A DNA stretch of 64,000 nt from Coix lacryma-jobi var. lacryma-jobi (taxonomy: Eukaryota; Streptophyta; Magnoliopsida; Poales; Poaceae), in the NCBI GenBank assembly GCA_009763385.1, contig CM019829.1, positions 39,039,705-39,103,704 of the forward strand, written 5' to 3'. The notes beneath the pieces are model-generated. The model did not search any database. It saw only the letters and a list, made by a program, of their open reading frames with translations, and had not been told where the DNA came from. Made by a program: the position numbers and the translations under genes. This document shows, one piece after another, positions 63,283 through 64,000 of the stretch; position 1 is the first letter of the stretch; every line of letters starts with the position of its first letter.

Positions 63283-64000
63283 TGTTGGGAACGCACTTGC
63301 CCCACCTCCGCACTTGTGCAGGGGGAAGAGCGAAGGCGGCCAAGCGTCGGATGCGGTAGCGAAGGTAAGGCGGAAGTGGAAGGTGCTCAATTTCCCAAAA
63401 AGTCGTCCCCTTACACTGTTCATCCCCTTGGTATTTATAGGGAATGCCAAGGGGCACGGGCCAAATTACAAAAGGGTACAGGGAAGGTTCCTCACCTCCA
63501 CGCAGGGAGGAAGGGCAAAAGCGTAAATACATAGCTGAAGCGGAAACCCTAATTGGCCACCCTCCAATGCGCCGCCACCTGGTTCTTGTTCACCTTCGGG
63601 GAAAGGTGCAGAGGTTTTGACCTTCGGCCGCGCTCGCCCTTGGGCCCGCGCCCCTCCGCCATCTACCGGACCTCCGGCTTTACTTGCCTTTGGGGGAGAA
63701 GACCGAAGTTTTGACCTTCGGCCATGCTCGCTGGACCTTCGGGACAGCGCACACTCGCCGCTTGCTTGAACCTTCGCTCCAAGCGAAGGTGGCGTTGTGG
63801 GCCAGCGAGGGTTTCCTGCAGTGCGACTGTCGACTTAGACCTGCATGGAATGCAACGAAGCGACGAGGGTTGAACCCGCGTCCGGGGGTCAGAGTAACGG
63901 TCCCCAGTGGGAGAGGGACCTCGCAAGGACAACAGGCATTGCGCGAGGGTTAATTTCGAGCACCAGCTCGAGCGGCGCTTCTGCCGAGGGTCCTTTCCCC
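63283..64000 (-). repeat. LTR of a further minus-strand element (incomplete)
   Basis: It starts TGTTGGGAACG inside the E5 gag; the preceding five bases are GCAGT. A TATAAATA box on the minus strand at 63432-63439 gives the orientation. The words GACCTTCGG and CCTTCG recur between 63590 and 63780, as in some Tat-type LTRs of grasses. The window ends before the other border. Confidence 0.55.

Noticed and set aside
1..64000. Host genes
   Set aside because: Every frame longer than about 150 codons with recognisable content belongs to a retroelement; no exon of a known host gene family was seen.

Overview
The window is plant repetitive DNA, almost certainly from a grass. It contains Ty3/Gypsy Tat-type elements with an antisense accessory gene, Sirevirus-type Ty1/Copia pieces with several polypurine tracts, a Reina-type chromovirus, an Athila-type gag-protease element and a very long-LTR (LARD-like) element, stacked inside each other. 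I found no host protein-coding gene, tRNA, rRNA or CRISPR array. The subfamily of grass cannot be fixed from the sequence alone; a panicoid is my guess. Lineage names rest on domain order, motifs, primer-binding sites and LTR ends read by eye.

Layout. (A) 1-4821: a minus-strand LTR element with a 2.66 kb LTR (2159-4821), an initiator-Met-type primer site and an odd reading frame with a protease-like domain followed by a zinc knuckle. A Sirevirus-like LTR fragment lies at 1-430. (B) 4822-5772: AT-rich sequence without a gene. (C) 5773-58983: one plus-strand Tat-like element (E1) with a 1.18 kb LTR, a decayed gag, no pol and an antisense intron-containing gene. It is split by two insertions.

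The first insertion is a complete minus-strand Tat element (8670-30781, target duplication CCTGC) that landed in the E1 gag. It has a broken gag-pol, two RNase H domains and a spliced plus-strand antisense gene with its own TATA box. That antisense gene is itself split by a 5'-truncated Sirevirus (12268-22057), flanked by an unusual 89-bp direct duplication.

The second insertion is a LARD-like element (34331-58958, target duplication GGACA) that landed in the E1 antisense gene. Its LTRs are about 5 kb and its 2.3 kb interior is non-coding. Its right LTR hosts two further insertions: a very young Reina-type element (42552-48320, duplication TCTTC, LTRs differing at one of 314 positions) and an Athila-like gag-protease element (51148-56887, flanked by CCGCC) that has only one recognisable LTR.

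(D) 58984-59418: another Sirevirus-type LTR end. (E) About 59419-63282: LTR, primer site and decayed gag of a plus-strand Gypsy element. (F) 63283-64000: start of a further minus-strand LTR interrupting that gag and leaving the window.

The genes form a record of successive parasites rather than a working pathway. Only the Athila-like gag-protease frame is clearly uninterrupted, and the Reina polyprotein is one stop codon from intact. Most other frames carry stops, many explicable as C-to-T change. The least usual points are the 89-bp duplication around a truncated element, the single-LTR insertion with a tandemly repeated primer site, the protease-before-knuckle frame, and an antisense accessory gene retained by an element that has lost pol.
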